Of a DNA stretch of 64,000 nt, positions 11,326-25,124 are shown piece after piece. The stretch's first letter is position 1; each line of letters starts with the position of its first letter. The notes beneath the pieces were generated by a model. The model did no database searches and had not been told where the DNA came from. It saw only the letters and a program-made list of their open reading frames with translations. The stretch comes from Halichondria panicea (lineage: Eukaryota; Porifera; Demospongiae; Suberitida; Halichondriidae). The translations under genes and the position numbers were made by a program. Location of the stretch: the NCBI RefSeq assembly GCF_963675165.1, contig NC_087387.1:6268058-6332057 (forward strand), read 5' to 3'.

Positions 11326-13329
11326 GCACGCACACGCACACGCACGCACACACACACACACAGCACAATACTCTCGGCCCCTCTCATACTAAACACACCT
11401 GTATCAGCTTGTCCCTCTGTACATCGCCATCATCATCATAATCCTTATCAGGCACTGCCATCTCCTCGCGAGTGAGCACTCTCTCTATATTGATCGTGGA
11501 ATACATTGAGATAGGGTCTAGTTTGTTCTTGTTGATGAGGTCCACTTGTAGTGGGTTCTATGGTTTAGATAGGGTTAGGTCATGTGATCAGTGTTATATA
11601 CACACCCCATGCACACTTACTGACAGAGTCCAGCGTGACCGTCCACCACATCTCTCCCACACTCTTCATCAATAAGTCCCTCCATCGTCTCTTTCTGTAA
11701 CATAGTCTTACAACCACATGGCTTCACCTCATCATAACCATAACCATAACCACTATCAGCAGGTGCTTTGGGGGCTCCTTCAGGAGTAGTGTCGTAGGGT
11801 ATGTTGTGCTGTGTGAGGAAGGCTTGCAGCTCTGGCACATCAAAGTCCCTAATATAGAAGAGGCAGTCTCTAGGGTGGTGGGCGTGGAGACCCCTCGACT
11901 TGCAAGACTCCAGCTTACCACATTCCTAATAATGATATTACAATGCATGTGTGAACTTGACAAACACTGACCTGTCCTTGCTTGAATGACTGACCACACC
12001 CACTACAGAATTCGTTGGGGCACTTGACACACTTGTAATGCATGCACCCTCCTCTAGCCTGGTCGTACTTGAAATGACATTTGGGGCATTCTGAAGGCAG
12101 TTAGTTAGCACAGTAAGAGTGATTTAATATAAGGCATACCGATCCCGTTAGCTTCCAGATAAGCTGCCAGTCCCAATTCCTGAGCATTGGGATCGTTGTC
12201 AATCATCCATTTAGCAAAGGCTTCACAAGAGATTCCCTCATGAGCTGGCTCCCACTGAGTTATTGAAGGTTGTAAAAGGTGATGTACTAAACTGCTAGTT
12301 ATATATATAGACAACCTTTTTATTGCATTTTCTGCACATGTTCATGCGGCAGTTTGGACATGCCACGTCATAACCTCTGTCCTCGTAAATGAAGCCTGAG
12401 CGACACTCAGTCTGCATGGTGGGGGGGGTAAGTGGTGTGTATAAACACTCAGTCTGCATGGTGGGGGGGTAAGTGGTGTGTATAAACACTCAGTCTGCAT
12501 GGTGGGGGGTAAGTGGTGTGTATAAACACTCAGTCTGCATGGTGGGGGGGGGGGGGTAAGTGGTGTGTATAAACACTCAGTCTGCATGGTGGGGGGGGGG
12601 GTAAGTAGTGTGTATAAACACTCAGTCTGCATGCATGGTGGGGGGGGGTAAGTGGTGTGTATAAACACTCAGTCTGCATGGTGGGGGGTAAGTGGTGTGT
12701 ATAAACACTCAGTCTGCATGGTGGGGGGTAAGTGGTGTGTATAAACACTCAGTATGCATGGTGGGGGGTAAGTGGTGTGTATAAACACTCAGTCTGCATG
12801 GTGGGGGGGGGTAAGTGGTGTGTATAAACACTCAGTCTGCATGGTGGGGGGGGTAAGTGGTGTGTATAAATAATTATCACATTAACTCACGTTGGGACAC
12901 CAGACAAAGTTTGGGTCCTTTGAGAGGATGAACTCCTTCACCTTGTCATCACAAAGCTTGAAGCAGTCGGTGCTTAGATGCTGTTTAATCTGTGATGAAA
13001 AAATGTTGTGGATGACAGAACAGGTGACACAAAAGATATAGGTAATCACGTACCAGTTCTAACAACAGTTGTAAATAGAATCCCTCTTTGTTGGTCATGT
13101 CAGGCTCGCCACAAATGGGGCAAGTGAAGTGTTTCACTTCTTTTTCAGTAATGACTACACTGAAATGACTCCTGAAGCAATCCTTACACACTGGGTGTTT
13201 GCAGCCAGGCATAGCCACAAACTATAAGGTCAGGACTAGTGTTATTGCGTCATATCATTATTGATGATTCACACTCACCTCATCGAGTGTGTACTCCTCC
13301 ATACATATCTCACACTCCTTCTCTTCGTA
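11201..13329 (-). CDS. RNF31: HOIP/RNF31-like RBR E3 ubiquitin ligase, catalytic part
   Basis: Nine exons on the minus strand: 13329..13279, 13221..13054, 12989..12891, 12411..12316, 12254..12140, 12090..11972, 11925..11621, 11557..11399 and 11263..11201. All joins down to 11621 are phase-compatible. In order they give RING1 (CEICMEEY, CPICGEPD), an IBR (CPNTECRSGFIYE, CPNCRMNMCRKC), RING2 (CPKCHFKYDQARGGCMHYKC, FCSGCGQ) and a linear-ubiquitin-determining domain (HHPRDCLFYIRDF, ITEKE-type spacing as in HOIP). The cysteine of MHYKC corresponds to the HOIP thioester cysteine. HOIP makes Met1-linked ubiquitin chains in NF-kB signalling; that activity here is inference. About 390 residues are seen. 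No PUB, zinc-finger or UBA region and no initiator ATG were found upstream, so the gene is 5'-incomplete or truncated. Near 11545 the frame of the LDD tail appears to need one extra base (HYK joins VDLINKNKLDP only after +1), suggesting a frameshift or error. Final exon assignment is tentative. Confidence 0.8.
11292..11365. repeat. (CA)n/(CG)-interrupted microsatellite
   Basis: It lies in the last intron of the HOIP-like gene and shows alternating CA and CG dinucleotides. Confidence 0.9.
12412..12870. repeat. Minisatellite repeating a splice-acceptor segment
   Basis: About eleven units of 40-46 bp, each with cactcagtctgcatggtg, a G run, and taagtggtgtgtataaa. The unit nearest 12405-12420 overlaps the genuine 3' splice site of the HOIP exon at 12411 (minus strand ..CCATGCAG, then ACTGAGTG). 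Every unit therefore repeats the acceptor and the first eight exon bases. Units differ mainly in the length of the G run; one has agtatgcat instead of agtctgcat. Confidence 0.92.
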
Positions 13330-14050
13330 CTGTAGTGAAGAGAGACAACGTTTACAAAATGGAGATGACAGTTGCGTGCTAAAACACCCCCTGGCCTCTC
13401 GGACAACCATGAAACTAATCTAGCTATCAGCACTGGTATAGCTATAGCTGTGTAGCTCTATCGAATTCTACAACTACAATGGGAACGCTATAGCTCTTTC
13501 TATTACAAATCGTGAACACACCCCATTGCGCATACACAATAAACATTGGCAATAGTAACGGATTATTAGCGCATGCGCTTTTAGGGTCAATAGCAGAGCT
13601 CTATGCGCTTATATTTGAGAATGCAGTCATTTTAAGCCCAAACCAGCAACCGGATGTCTCTGTGATGAGGGCTGACTCGCAAGCTGGCTAGAAGTGAGTA
13701 AGCAAGGCAAGCAGGCAACCCTAACTAGATCTATATCATACTATTATGTTACAGTTCATTTTACATTCATTTACATCATTTAATTAATTAAATTCATAAT
13801 CATTATAAAAACATTCATATTCACCAGGAACTTGGAATAAAAGAATCTCATCCATGTCACACATTCTCTCAGCATGATCAGACAAGGTAACAGCATGCAC
13901 AGAGAGTCCTTACAGATGGATATCACCAGCTATATAGCTATCATGCACTGCATATACAAGCTGCACTAACGATTAGCTGAAAATCAATTCTAAAATTACA
14001 CTAATAACCTCGCATAATTGGAAAAGCGCTTCAATTCGAGTATAAAAAAC
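13330..14050. other. 5' flank of HOIP-like gene, no gene seen
   Basis: I searched the minus strand for N-terminal HOIP exons and found none that is convincing. The segment is AT-rich toward 13740-13820. It ends at the left TIR of the 4.7-kb unit. Confidence 0.4.
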
Positions 14051-14332
14051 CATAGATAGTATAGTAAGAGGGATTGGAAACGGACCGCGATTGTCGGCCA
14101 GTCCAGGCTGCGCAGGAAGTTAATTCACTGCACCGGAAGCTAATAATAGTTTCTTCACATCACCTTGGGATGGCAGCACAGATTACAGAGCAGACAGACA
14201 GCACATGAGACCTTGATAAGAGCTAGAGCTAAAGAGCAGTGATGAGCATTGAAGGTATAAGTCCAAAATACCAGTCTACATTTGTATAGCTAGCTTGCTT
14301 GTCCATTTTAATATTTGTCCCTTTTAATACAG

Positions 14333-14491
14333 AGAAACACTCTACTGAGATCGAGAGAAGCCACTAAGCCTCTGTTTGTGAAGACGAAGGATTCAAGATA
14401 TTTAGCAGTGCCAGCATCATGTAACTGCACTGACTTTGAGCAACAAAGTTGTAGCTATGAATGGATGATTTACGAGGGAAATACAATTTAA
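14333..14491 (+). CDS. Possible terminal exon, unknown protein
   Basis: After an acceptor (aatacag), 52 codons run to TAA and include SRYLAVPASCNCTDFEQQ with three cysteines. I do not recognise the family. The copy at about 19311-19445 has lost one base in the GACTTTGAG codons (now gactttagc) and terminates early. Two copies with high identity through the coding stretch support real exon ancestry, but expression is unproven. It lies inside the 14051-18723 unit and overlaps antisense exons of another fragment nearby. Confidence 0.3.
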   Translation, partial: RNTLLRSREATKPLFVKTKDSRYLAVPASCNCTDFEQQSCSYEWMIYEGNTI

Positions 14492-14642
14492 TAGCTTGAT
14501 CACTTTAGCGTATTGTGTATTCACACTCTTATACTCTTAGTATTATAGTTGATTCGATTCATAATTATAATTGTTTGATCACACGTAAAAAAAATAATTA
14601 TGTGCATCAAATAGAAATATAGTTAAACACTTCGAGAGGGTT

Positions 14643-14894
14643 CTAGCCGATTTGCTCACTCAGAAAGGCACTTGCATCAGGGAGGATGAACAGGTCCCCT
14701 ACCATGTCAATGAATGATTTGACTGCAAAGGGGCGAGGGGAGTTTTAGGTTTACAATACACATTGTATATAATACGTACCTGACTGTGAACTTCAGTCCT
14801 TGTGGCATCACTACAGCATCTTGTTGCAGCCAGTGCACTTAGCTCCTTACGGCTAGAAACCGATTTTTCCCAGTGTCCCAGTCGTCCAGGTATT
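14643..14894 (-). pseudogene. Two C-terminal exons of an unknown protein, copy 1
   Basis: The last exon complement(14643..14722) encodes KSFIDMVGDLFILPDASAFL and ends EQIG with TAG. The exon before it (about 14780..14894) corresponds to LENEYLDDWDTGKN in copy 2, but here an extra segment (about 14821-14840) introduces a stop after FLAVRS. Family not recognised. The paralogue at 19625-19869 is open. Confidence 0.45.
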
Positions 14895-15611
14895 CATTCT
14901 CCAACCCTATAGTATATATCACCCATGGGTAAGTAAACAAGACGGTAGTATCATAATAACGTATGACCAATATATACATGTACGTACGTCAATTTGTAAA
15001 TATACATGTAGACTAAACATCACAGCTACTGCCAAAATAAGGCTTTGTTCAGTCAAATGAAGGTGTCTATTGCACAATATACAGCACTCACTATAATATA
15101 AAGGCATTTAGAAATACTCATGACAAATTATATGCCAAAGAGAGGTACGGAAAAGTGGACATAAATTTAGGTCAATTTGTCATTTTATCACCATGTTGTG
15201 AACTTTTCTTAGTACTTAGCAGGGCCAACTCAACACCATTTCATTCCTTACCTAATTCTCTATCAACAACATCATCAATCTTTAATATTGCTTGTATAAC
15301 AAAAAAGATATAGATTTAGGTACAGAAAGTCATTCCAGTTTGAAAATGCCGCCAATTTCTGATATAGGACTGGTAAATAAGGTCCCAATAAATAATAAGT
15401 ATCTACATGGTAAGAGAGGCTCTAATAAATACTGCTACTAGTTTTAGTGCTTTACCTTTGTCCTAGAACAGGAGAAAACCTTGTCTTTGTATCTCTGGAC
15501 GGGCGTGATTTAGCGCTTATAGCTGCGTTACGCGCAGCCTGGATTGTCCATAAGGCCGGAAGTAGTGCGTGGGCGTATTCTCGTACAGTAATTCAATGGT
15601 AAAAAACAGGA

Positions 15612-17467
15612 GCCTCAATCCCAGGCCGAGTTTTCGCTTTTATAACGGTTAGGCGAACAACTGGGCCTGGTACTAGTTGTCTGCGCATGCGTCAATCGTT
15701 TGTCAGATTCTGATGAATGGATATTCTCGTTCACATTCGTGACATTTATATTCGTGTACTATCGTGTACTAGAAGTCAGTTCCCGTTTTATCATTATTGG
15801 AATCTATTGGAATGGCTCTTAGCTGAAGCTTCTCTCTTCTCTGAAGCTTATTCTGAAGACTGAACAACAAGGGAAGAGGTATAAAGCTTTGTCAAGCTTG
15901 TTAAGGTCAGATATTTTTGTGTGGGCCCTATGGCCGGCTATGCTATCAAGTCTTGTTCATGTTTGGCAAGAATGTAGGTAGACTATAGTTTCATCATTAA
16001 TATGGTGGATCAAGTGAAGAGTGTGAGCTAGAGAACTTGGTGCTGCAATCATCAGCTCGTCGACAATGACACTATAACCGAGAAATTTAATATGTATAGA
16101 TCTACACGTATTTAAAATGTCTACTTCTCTGTACAGGAGCAATGGCTAATATCCAGCTATCCCAACAGTGCTCCTCTTGGCTATACTAACGGACGAGACT
16201 GGACAATTTGAGGTAAGGGTTTAACCGTCTTTGGTTTCTTTTAATATTGTCCTATACTCACAGACACAGGACTGGAGTATGACCTGCTCATTCGAGCGTT
16301 GCTGGGTAGCTCAGAGACATCAAGAGAATCTACGTTTTCTCAAGCAATGAGTTACGAGTTGGGGCCTAGAATCAGAGAAGTCCAGCAGCCTGCTAAATCT
16401 TTTTGAAACGTAATTTGAAGGCATTCAATCATCCTGAAGTTGCCCTGGGTCACTGTAATTGTGCTGCAGCACAACTGGCAACTCCCCAGGCCTTTGTGAA
16501 GCAGCTCCCTATGTGCATCTTTTGTGTACTCACTCTGTGCATTTTCTGTGTACAAATTTCTATTATTGATTTATTAAATATTTTTGCCGACCACAAATAT
16601 ACAATGAAAATTTGACGCATGCGCAGACAACTAGTACCAGGCCCAGTTGTTCGCCTAACCAGAGATACAAAAGAAAGGGGATTGGAAACGAAATTTTTAC
16701 GAAATTTTTGCGTGAAGCATTCCGCGTTATAGGGCGTGGCTAAAACTACAAAGGATTATATTTATAGTCAGCATGCTCATTACCAGTCTTGACTGCTCTA
16801 CAATGTGCTGTACATAGAAACAGTGAAATTGATCATTTTTAATGTTGATTTTTCTAAAAAGTAAAGAGAATTTAGCTCTAAAAAGTCGACTAAGCCATGC
16901 AGCCACTATTACTAGACAAATAAATGCTATGCAAGAAGAAATAGCCTTTACTATGAAGTCGTAGGAGGGACAGGCCCGTGGCGTGTCTAAAAGTATACTA
17001 AAGCAGTTTGAAGGACTATACTGCAAACGTTTATGAACAGTACAGCTTATCTATAGCATGAAGCCATTCTATGTAGCACTTAGATACATAATAACCAAGT
17101 CAAGCAATGTCCTTTGCTGTTTTGACTTCACAGGAGGGACAGAGAAAAGTTGACATAGAGTAATTCAAGCTAAACTCAAAAAAATTGGAAACAGAGTAAA
17201 GACAACGGACTTAGAGCTTGTCAGTGGTATAAGCTTACTTCTCTCAAGTATCTCCCAGGCCCTGAGTGATCTCTAGTGGATAGGAGAGCTAGAAACCAGG
17301 GATATAAAACTTTTCCATGTAATTATTTGCGAGCGCAATAATTACACGGAGTGCTTCACCGGATGTCAGTCCTTTTACATAGGGCGTGGGCGGTCGTTTC
17401 CAATCCCCTTTCTTTTGTATCTCTGGCCTAACCGTTATAAAAGCGAAAACTAGGCCTGGGATCGAGG
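15612..17467. mobile_element. Outer fold-back element with about 80-bp TIRs
   Basis: The left arm about 15612-15695 (cctcaatcccaggccgagtt onward to gcgcatgcgtc) is the reverse complement of the right arm, which is split: 16612-16658 and 17427-17467. The split is caused by the inner element at 16659-17426. The spacer 15696-16611 has no ORF I can name. Similar tagcctcgatcccaggcc ends recur near 18753 and 49402, so this is a repeated family. Confidence 0.65.
16659..17426. mobile_element. 768-bp inner TIR element with perfect ends
   Basis: The two ends are perfect 33-bp inverted repeats starting ccagagatacaaaagaaagg. The flanks are a 5-bp duplication cctaa at 16654-16658 and 17427-17431. The uninterrupted opposite arm of the outer element at 15640-15665 is a natural empty site, containing a single gttagg. 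No transposase is encoded. Confidence 0.88.
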
Positions 17468-18846
17468 CTAGACCAGAAAGTGAGTGAACAAGAAGGGCTT
17501 TCCGCAAGCCCTGGAAGAGTCTAGCAAACAACAGCTGTTCCCGGATCCCAGGGGTAAAAAATAGCGTAGAATTTGATTTTTATAACAGTTTTTTATGATT
17601 TTAGCATTTGATGCTTGTTTTGTGTGTGATTTTTTCTCAAAGGTGATCATCATTTGGCAACCAAACATGAAAATGAACAAAAACACAAGTGAGCATGTCT
17701 TTCATCTCTAAATCTCTCCAGATTATGCAAAAAGTTGCTACAATAAGCTTTTATTTCTTGCAGAATCACATATTGCATGGATAGATGGGTGGAGCTGAGA
17801 ATAGAAATGCAGTAAAATCAAGCCAAGTGTACCAATAGCTGTATTTATTTCTTAGAAGTTCTTAGAAGTTACTGAAAGTAATTATTGAAGCAATCTGAAA
17901 GCCTCTGTTGAAAAGAAACAAGAAAGATTGGAGAGAATTCCAGGGACAACAATGTAATCTACCAAAACTATTAAATTGCAAGAACTGATTCAATTTGCAC
18001 ACAAAAAAGACAAGAGTAATCTACTGTATTAATTAGAAGCTGTCAACAGAGTTGTATCATAGATTTATAGTTGTATGGCCTTAAATCTACATCACACTAA
18101 AAACGAATTATTTAGACCAAATGAAATTGACAGAAAAGTTGCTTATAAAGATCAAGAAACAGATACAAGCGTAAGGTGGACATTGATGAGAGTTCTGAAA
18201 TATACTGAAAAGATAGCATGGTTACTTTAAATCCAAAAGAACTCTCTGAAGCAGGAGACATCATACTATTATAGGGACATCATAAAGATATACATTACAG
18301 AAACATTATAAACTTCATAATAGATATCACAATGTTAACTCCTGAGTCCTGAGTGTCCATTTCATACTTTTTTAAAAGAGAGTAGACCAAGCGGTTCAGC
18401 AGATATGCTAACTTTAAGATCATTCCGGTATTAACAACAAATTTCCTAAGTCCCGCCCAAGTACATTAAAATGCGGTAAATTTTTGTACGAATTTTTCCC
18501 TGACTAGTGTTCTTCAAAACGCTGTATCTCTGCATTTGCTTGACCAAATCCAGTGCAGTAAAGTTTTTCTGGTTTGCCTAGAGTGTTCAAAAGAGATAGT
18601 AATACATAGGAGTTAGAAATAGCAAAAATGAAAATCGGTCTGACATCGCTACCCAAGTTCATTACATTGCATTGATAAGCCCACGTGATCCCGTTTTCAA
18701 TCCCTCTTACTACACTATCTATGAAAAAACCACCCGCTTCACATGTTATTACCTAGCCTCGATCCCAGGCCGCACTTCCCACTAGGGTAGTGAAGGAGGC
18801 TAGTTATTACCGGGCTATTAGGTAGTAGTTGTTACGGTGGCCCTGA

Positions 18847-18996
18847 GCGCTAAGTTGACAGTTCACACTTGATAGTTCACGTTCGCAGTTGGTAGTTCGC
18901 AGTTGATAGTTGATAGTTCGCGTTCGTAGTTGGTAGTTCATACTTGATAGTTCGCGTTCGCACTTGGCAGTTCGCACTTGGCAGTTCAGACTTGGT
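18847..18996. repeat. 14-bp-based minisatellite
   Basis: About ten imperfect units of agttcgcacttggt and variants (agttcacacttgat, agttcgcgttcg), placed between the two copies of the catagatag-ended unit. Confidence 0.8.
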
Positions 18997-19007
18997 AGTA
19001 GCATAGA

Positions 19008-20325
19008 TAGTGTAGAAAGAGGGATTGGAAAAACGGATCGCAATCGTCGGGCAGTCCAGGCTGCGCAGGAAGTTAATTCACTGCACCGGAAGCTAATAAT
19101 AGTTCTTCACATCACCTTGGGATATATGGGATGGCAGCACAGATTACAGAGCAGACAGACAGCATATGAGACTTGAGAAGAGCTAGAGCTAAAGAGCAGT
19201 GATGAGCATTGAAGGTATAAGTCCAAAATACCAGTCTACATTTGTACAAATTGTATAGCTTGCTTGTCCAATTTAATATTGTCCCTTTTAATTAATATTA
19301 ATTAATACAGAAAAACACTCTACTGAGATCGAGAGAAGCCACTAAGCCTCTGTTTGTGAAGACGAAGGATTCAAGATATTTAGCAGTGCCAGCATCATGT
19401 AACTGCACTGACTTTAGCAACAAAGTTGTAGCTATGAATGGATGATTTACGAGGGAAATACAATTTAATAGCTTGATCACTTTAGCGTATTGTGTATTCA
19501 CACTCTTATACTCTTAGTATTATAGTTGATTCGATTCATAATTATAATTATGGTTGTTTGATCACACGTAAAAAAATAATTATGTGCATCAAATAGAAAT
19601 GTAGTTAAACACTTCGAGAGGGTTCTAGCCGATTCGCTCACTCAGAAAGGCACTTGCGTCAGGGAGGATGAACAGGTCCCCTACCATGTCAATGAATGAT
19701 TTGACTGCAAAGGGACGGGGAGAGTTTTAGGTTTACAATACACATTGTATATAATACGTACCTGACTGTAATTCAGTCCTTGTGGCATCACTACAGCGTC
19801 TTAAGCTCCTTACGGCTAGAAAAAGATTTTTCCCAGTATCCCAGTCGTCCAGGTATTCATTCTCCAACCCTATAGTATATATCACCCATGGGTAAGTAAA
19901 CAAGACGGTAGTAACATAATAACGTATGACCAATATATACATGTACGTACGTCAATTTGTAAATATACATGTAGACTAAACATCACAGCTACTGCCAAAA
20001 TAAAGCTTTGTTCAGTCAAATAAGGGTGCCCATTCCACAATATACAGTACGCACTACAATATAAAAGCATTTAGAAATACCCAAGACAAATTATAAGCCA
20101 AAGAGAGGTACGGAAAAGTGAACATAAATTCCGGTAAATTTTGCCATTTTATCACATGTTGTGAACTTTCCTTAGTACTTAGCAGTACCAATTCAACACC
20201 ATTCCATTCCTCACCTAATTCTCTATTCAACAAAGTCAAAATGGTAAATATTACTTGTATAACAACGAAGATATAGGTACAGAAAGTCATTCCCAGTTGA
20301 ATCAATGCCGCTAATTTCACTAATA
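19008..20325. mobile_element. Second, truncated copy of the 14051 unit
   Basis: It starts catagatagtgtagaaagag and follows 14051-15360 closely, including the fragments on both strands. It stops abruptly at about 20325, where TBC exon 3 sequence (agcaatcaagtgggcc) begins. The junction marks the left breakpoint of the segmental duplication or a deletion. Confidence 0.65.
19625..19869 (-). CDS. Two C-terminal exons of an unknown protein, copy 2
   Basis: Exon complement(19762..19869) encodes LENEYLDDWDTGKN through TRTELQS. It splices in phase (phase 1) to complement(19625..19704), which encodes VKSFIDMVGDLFILPDASAF and ends EQIG, stop. Further along the same strand, 20200-20340 is open and hydrophobic (GMTFCTYIFVVIQVIFTILT) and ends at a donor (ggtgagg), so the parent may be a multi-span membrane protein. 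I could not name the family. Upstream exons are cut off at 20325. Confidence 0.4.
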
Positions 20326-22378
<2,053 letters not shown>

Positions 22379-22601
22379 GTGTGAGCCCACCCCCTCAATC
22401 TTGTCTGTTTCTATGGTTACACTGATTGTTTGTTTGTATGTCACCACACCAACTGTATACAAGTGTGCTTCACTGTTACTGTATGTTGTCTTGTGTATAT
22501 AATGTATATCAGAAACAATATTCAATCAACTGACACATAATTGTACGATAATGATGCTTATAATTATATAATAAACATGGAATTCCAATTAAAATTAACT
22601 A

Positions 22602-25124
22602 CTAGTGTGTAATGGATGGGATTGATGTGTACACAGATCTGATAATGTTAAAATGACCACCAAGTACACACAGTTTGCCAGATAGTTCAATGCAATAACA
22701 AGAGTACATTTTCTCAGGAAGGTCACCACATTGTGTCCACTGGTCTTTAGTGGGATCGTACAGATGGATGCTTGAGTTAACGATACCTCCATATGCTTTA
22801 TCACTACCCCCCACAGTCAGGAGGGTGTTGCCGATGGCGATGAGAGACGACCGATAGAATGGCATACTTGCGACAGATTCCCACACACCAGAACTGGCTC
22901 GTGATATGAGGGAGGGTACATGAGCTCGAAATACTTCTCTAGTGCGTTGGCTTCCTACAAGATACAGTGTGTCTCCAATTAGGCAAGTGCTGTAGCGATC
23001 AGTGCGGGGAAGTGGTTCGGCTGTGATCCATTTGTTACTTGTGTTTAGAATGTTCACGTCAGCTATCCTAGAGTCACATCCACTGATAACGATCAGATGG
23101 TTCTGATATTCAACAACTGCTGGCACAGTTAATGCTTTTGGCATGCGGGGAAGTGACTGGACCCATTGTCGAGAGCTCTTATCGAATGTTAGGATGGTAT
23201 TCATCTTCTCAGCAGTAGACTTGTCCTGACCTCCGACCACTAGCCGTCGACCTCTCAGTGTTGCTATGGTGAAGTATTTCACTGGAGGAGGTGGCAGATC
23301 ATCCCAGCTATCCTGATCTGGTGTGTACACTAGCACAGTCTCAGTCCCGTTATTCTCGCCGCTCATGTACACCTTCCCGTTGATAGTCACAGGTTGACCG
23401 TACACATCGATCTTCCTTGGTATGTCCTTGCATGTTGTCCAGTTGAAGGTGATGGCAGTAGGAACAGTTGGTTGTGGTGTGGTCGACTTGTGTGGTAGCA
23501 ATGCGTTTCCAGTGCTTGAATCAACAATCTTGATTGGTTGTGTGGTTTTGTTTGTGGTTGCCTGTAAAAATTAATTCATTGAACATTTTGTGAGTGGTGG
23601 TATTGCACAAACAATTAAGGTTGTATTATTTTACGCATAAATTAATTAAGGGCGTTTTAGTAGTTGTTGCCATCCCGACCCATTGCCCCACCCACTGACA
23701 CCACCACCCTTCTTGTGGGCATACATTTGCTCATCAAAACTATTATTCCTATTCTAGGCAATGGCAACCAAAAGTACACTCAAGACAATACATATTGAGG
23801 CACAACTCCATGTATGCATAAGGGACTCCCCCCTCACACAATCACCTCTCTCTGTCCTGAGCCTTGAGGTGTGTCCTCCCGAGGCTGTATCTGTAGAGAC
23901 CTCACTGAACTGGAGAGACGATCAATTTCTCTGCGTTGAACTTCCAACTGCTCTTGTTGGAGAGTGGTCAGTACTTCCAGTCCACGAACTTGCTCTTGTT
24001 TCTCAGCTTGAAGACGATCGATAGATGCTTGTAATTGGGTAATATGAGCATCTCTTTCAGCAACTTGCTGTATCTCTTCATCCTTCACAGCAACCTGTTG
24101 AATCAGTTCCAGCTTGGTCTGGGTGCAGTTCTGAGGGAGTGTTGTTCCAACCTCCTCCAATCCTCTCAACACCACCGCAGCAGATGGTCGATCTTCTTGG
24201 TCATACTCCAGGCAAGCGAGGGTCAACTGGACTAGGGGGTGAGTCTCACCAAGAGCTGCTTTCATTGGAATGATGTAATCTTCACGGTGTTCGATTTCTG
24301 ATCGGCCAACAATCCTTCGAGTAGCAGGATCTCGATATGTTGCAGGTTTAAGATCTTTGGGGAAGGTTTGCGTCAGTGTGAAGAGAGATACCACACCAAA
24401 GGAGAAGATGTCTATGGCAGTGTTGTATCGTGTGACCCCTTCCTCTTGAGCTGCCTCTGGTGGCATGTACACACCAGTGCCCGGCATTTGAGTCATCGAG
24501 GCAGCTAGCCGGCCAGGCTGAATGTTCACAATCCTAGAAACACCCAAGTCTGCTATCTTGGCATTGAGACCGTTATCGACTAGAATGTTCTTGGCAGACA
24601 GATCACGATGGGCAATGGGTGGAGTGCGGCTGTGCAGATAGACCACCCCTCGGCCAGTCCCCGTCAGAAGGTGCACTTTGAGGTCAATAGGAATGTTGGG
24701 GCTGGTTTCCAGAAGGTTGTCGAGGCTGGTTTGTAGCTTCTCCATCAGTAGGACGGGGAGTTGGGCTCCAGGGAGATAGCACACCCCCAGGAACTGTACT
24801 ATGTGAGGGTGACGGAGCTGGCTCATCAGCTTACACTCCTCCACGAAATCATTCACCCATTTCTCAACCTGTGGGAGAATTCAGCCAGTAAATATAATCT
24901 ATGCTGACTAGAAAAATAAGCAGGTGAGCTAGAAATAGATCTACCTGCTGTGGAGAGCCCAGGTTGACAAGCTGTTGGTGCAGTTTCTTGGCAGCTACCC
25001 TTGCTCCAGGTATCTCTACCTCCTCCACACTGCCATAAGCACCTGCTCCTATTACGCGTCCAGTCAACTCAACAGTAGCGACTACGAACTGCTCCAACTC
25101 GGGAGCTGTGATTCTGTTAGCCAT
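22602..25124 (-). CDS. Protein kinase - coiled coil - Kelch fusion, copy B
   Basis: Three exons with in-phase joins: complement(24945..25124), complement(23846..24868) and complement(22602..23561), giving about 720 residues. Residues 26-33 are the glycine loop GAGAYGSV, K46 the ATP lysine (VAAK), H147-R148-D149 the catalytic loop HRDLSAKN, and D167-L168-G169 the metal motif (DLG as in RIPK1 rather than DFG); MPPEA replaces APE. After the kinase comes a Gln/Glu-rich coiled coil (VKDEEIQQVAERDAHITQLQ region), then five or so Kelch blades (LVVGGQD, VISGCD, YLVGSQ, LTVGGSD, CVLGGHF). There is no signal peptide or membrane span, so it is likely cytoplasmic. All catalytic residues are present. Role and partners are unknown; the Kelch part probably binds a protein ligand. 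It is the best intact member with copy C, and convergent with TBC copy 3. Confidence 0.87.

Larger units (their letters stand above)
14051..18723. mobile_element. 4.67-kb TIR-bounded unit carrying gene fragments
   Basis: The left end catagatagtatagtaagag and the right end (18691-18723) are inverted repeats, about 31 of 33 positions matching. They are flanked by the 7-bp direct repeat aaaaaac at 14044-14050 and 18724-18730. Inside are exon-like fragments on both strands (14333-14491, 14643-14894) and a nested pair of elements (15612-17467). A second, right-truncated copy of the first 1.3 kb starts near 19008. No transposase was recognised, so this is a non-autonomous element, a transduplication, or a chance frame around a duplicated gene. 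Confidence 0.55.

Noticed and set aside
12412-12870. Array resembling direct repeats with spacers (also 43781-44108)
   Set aside because: The units are contiguous, with no unique spacers, in a eukaryotic intron or intergenic region; not a CRISPR array.
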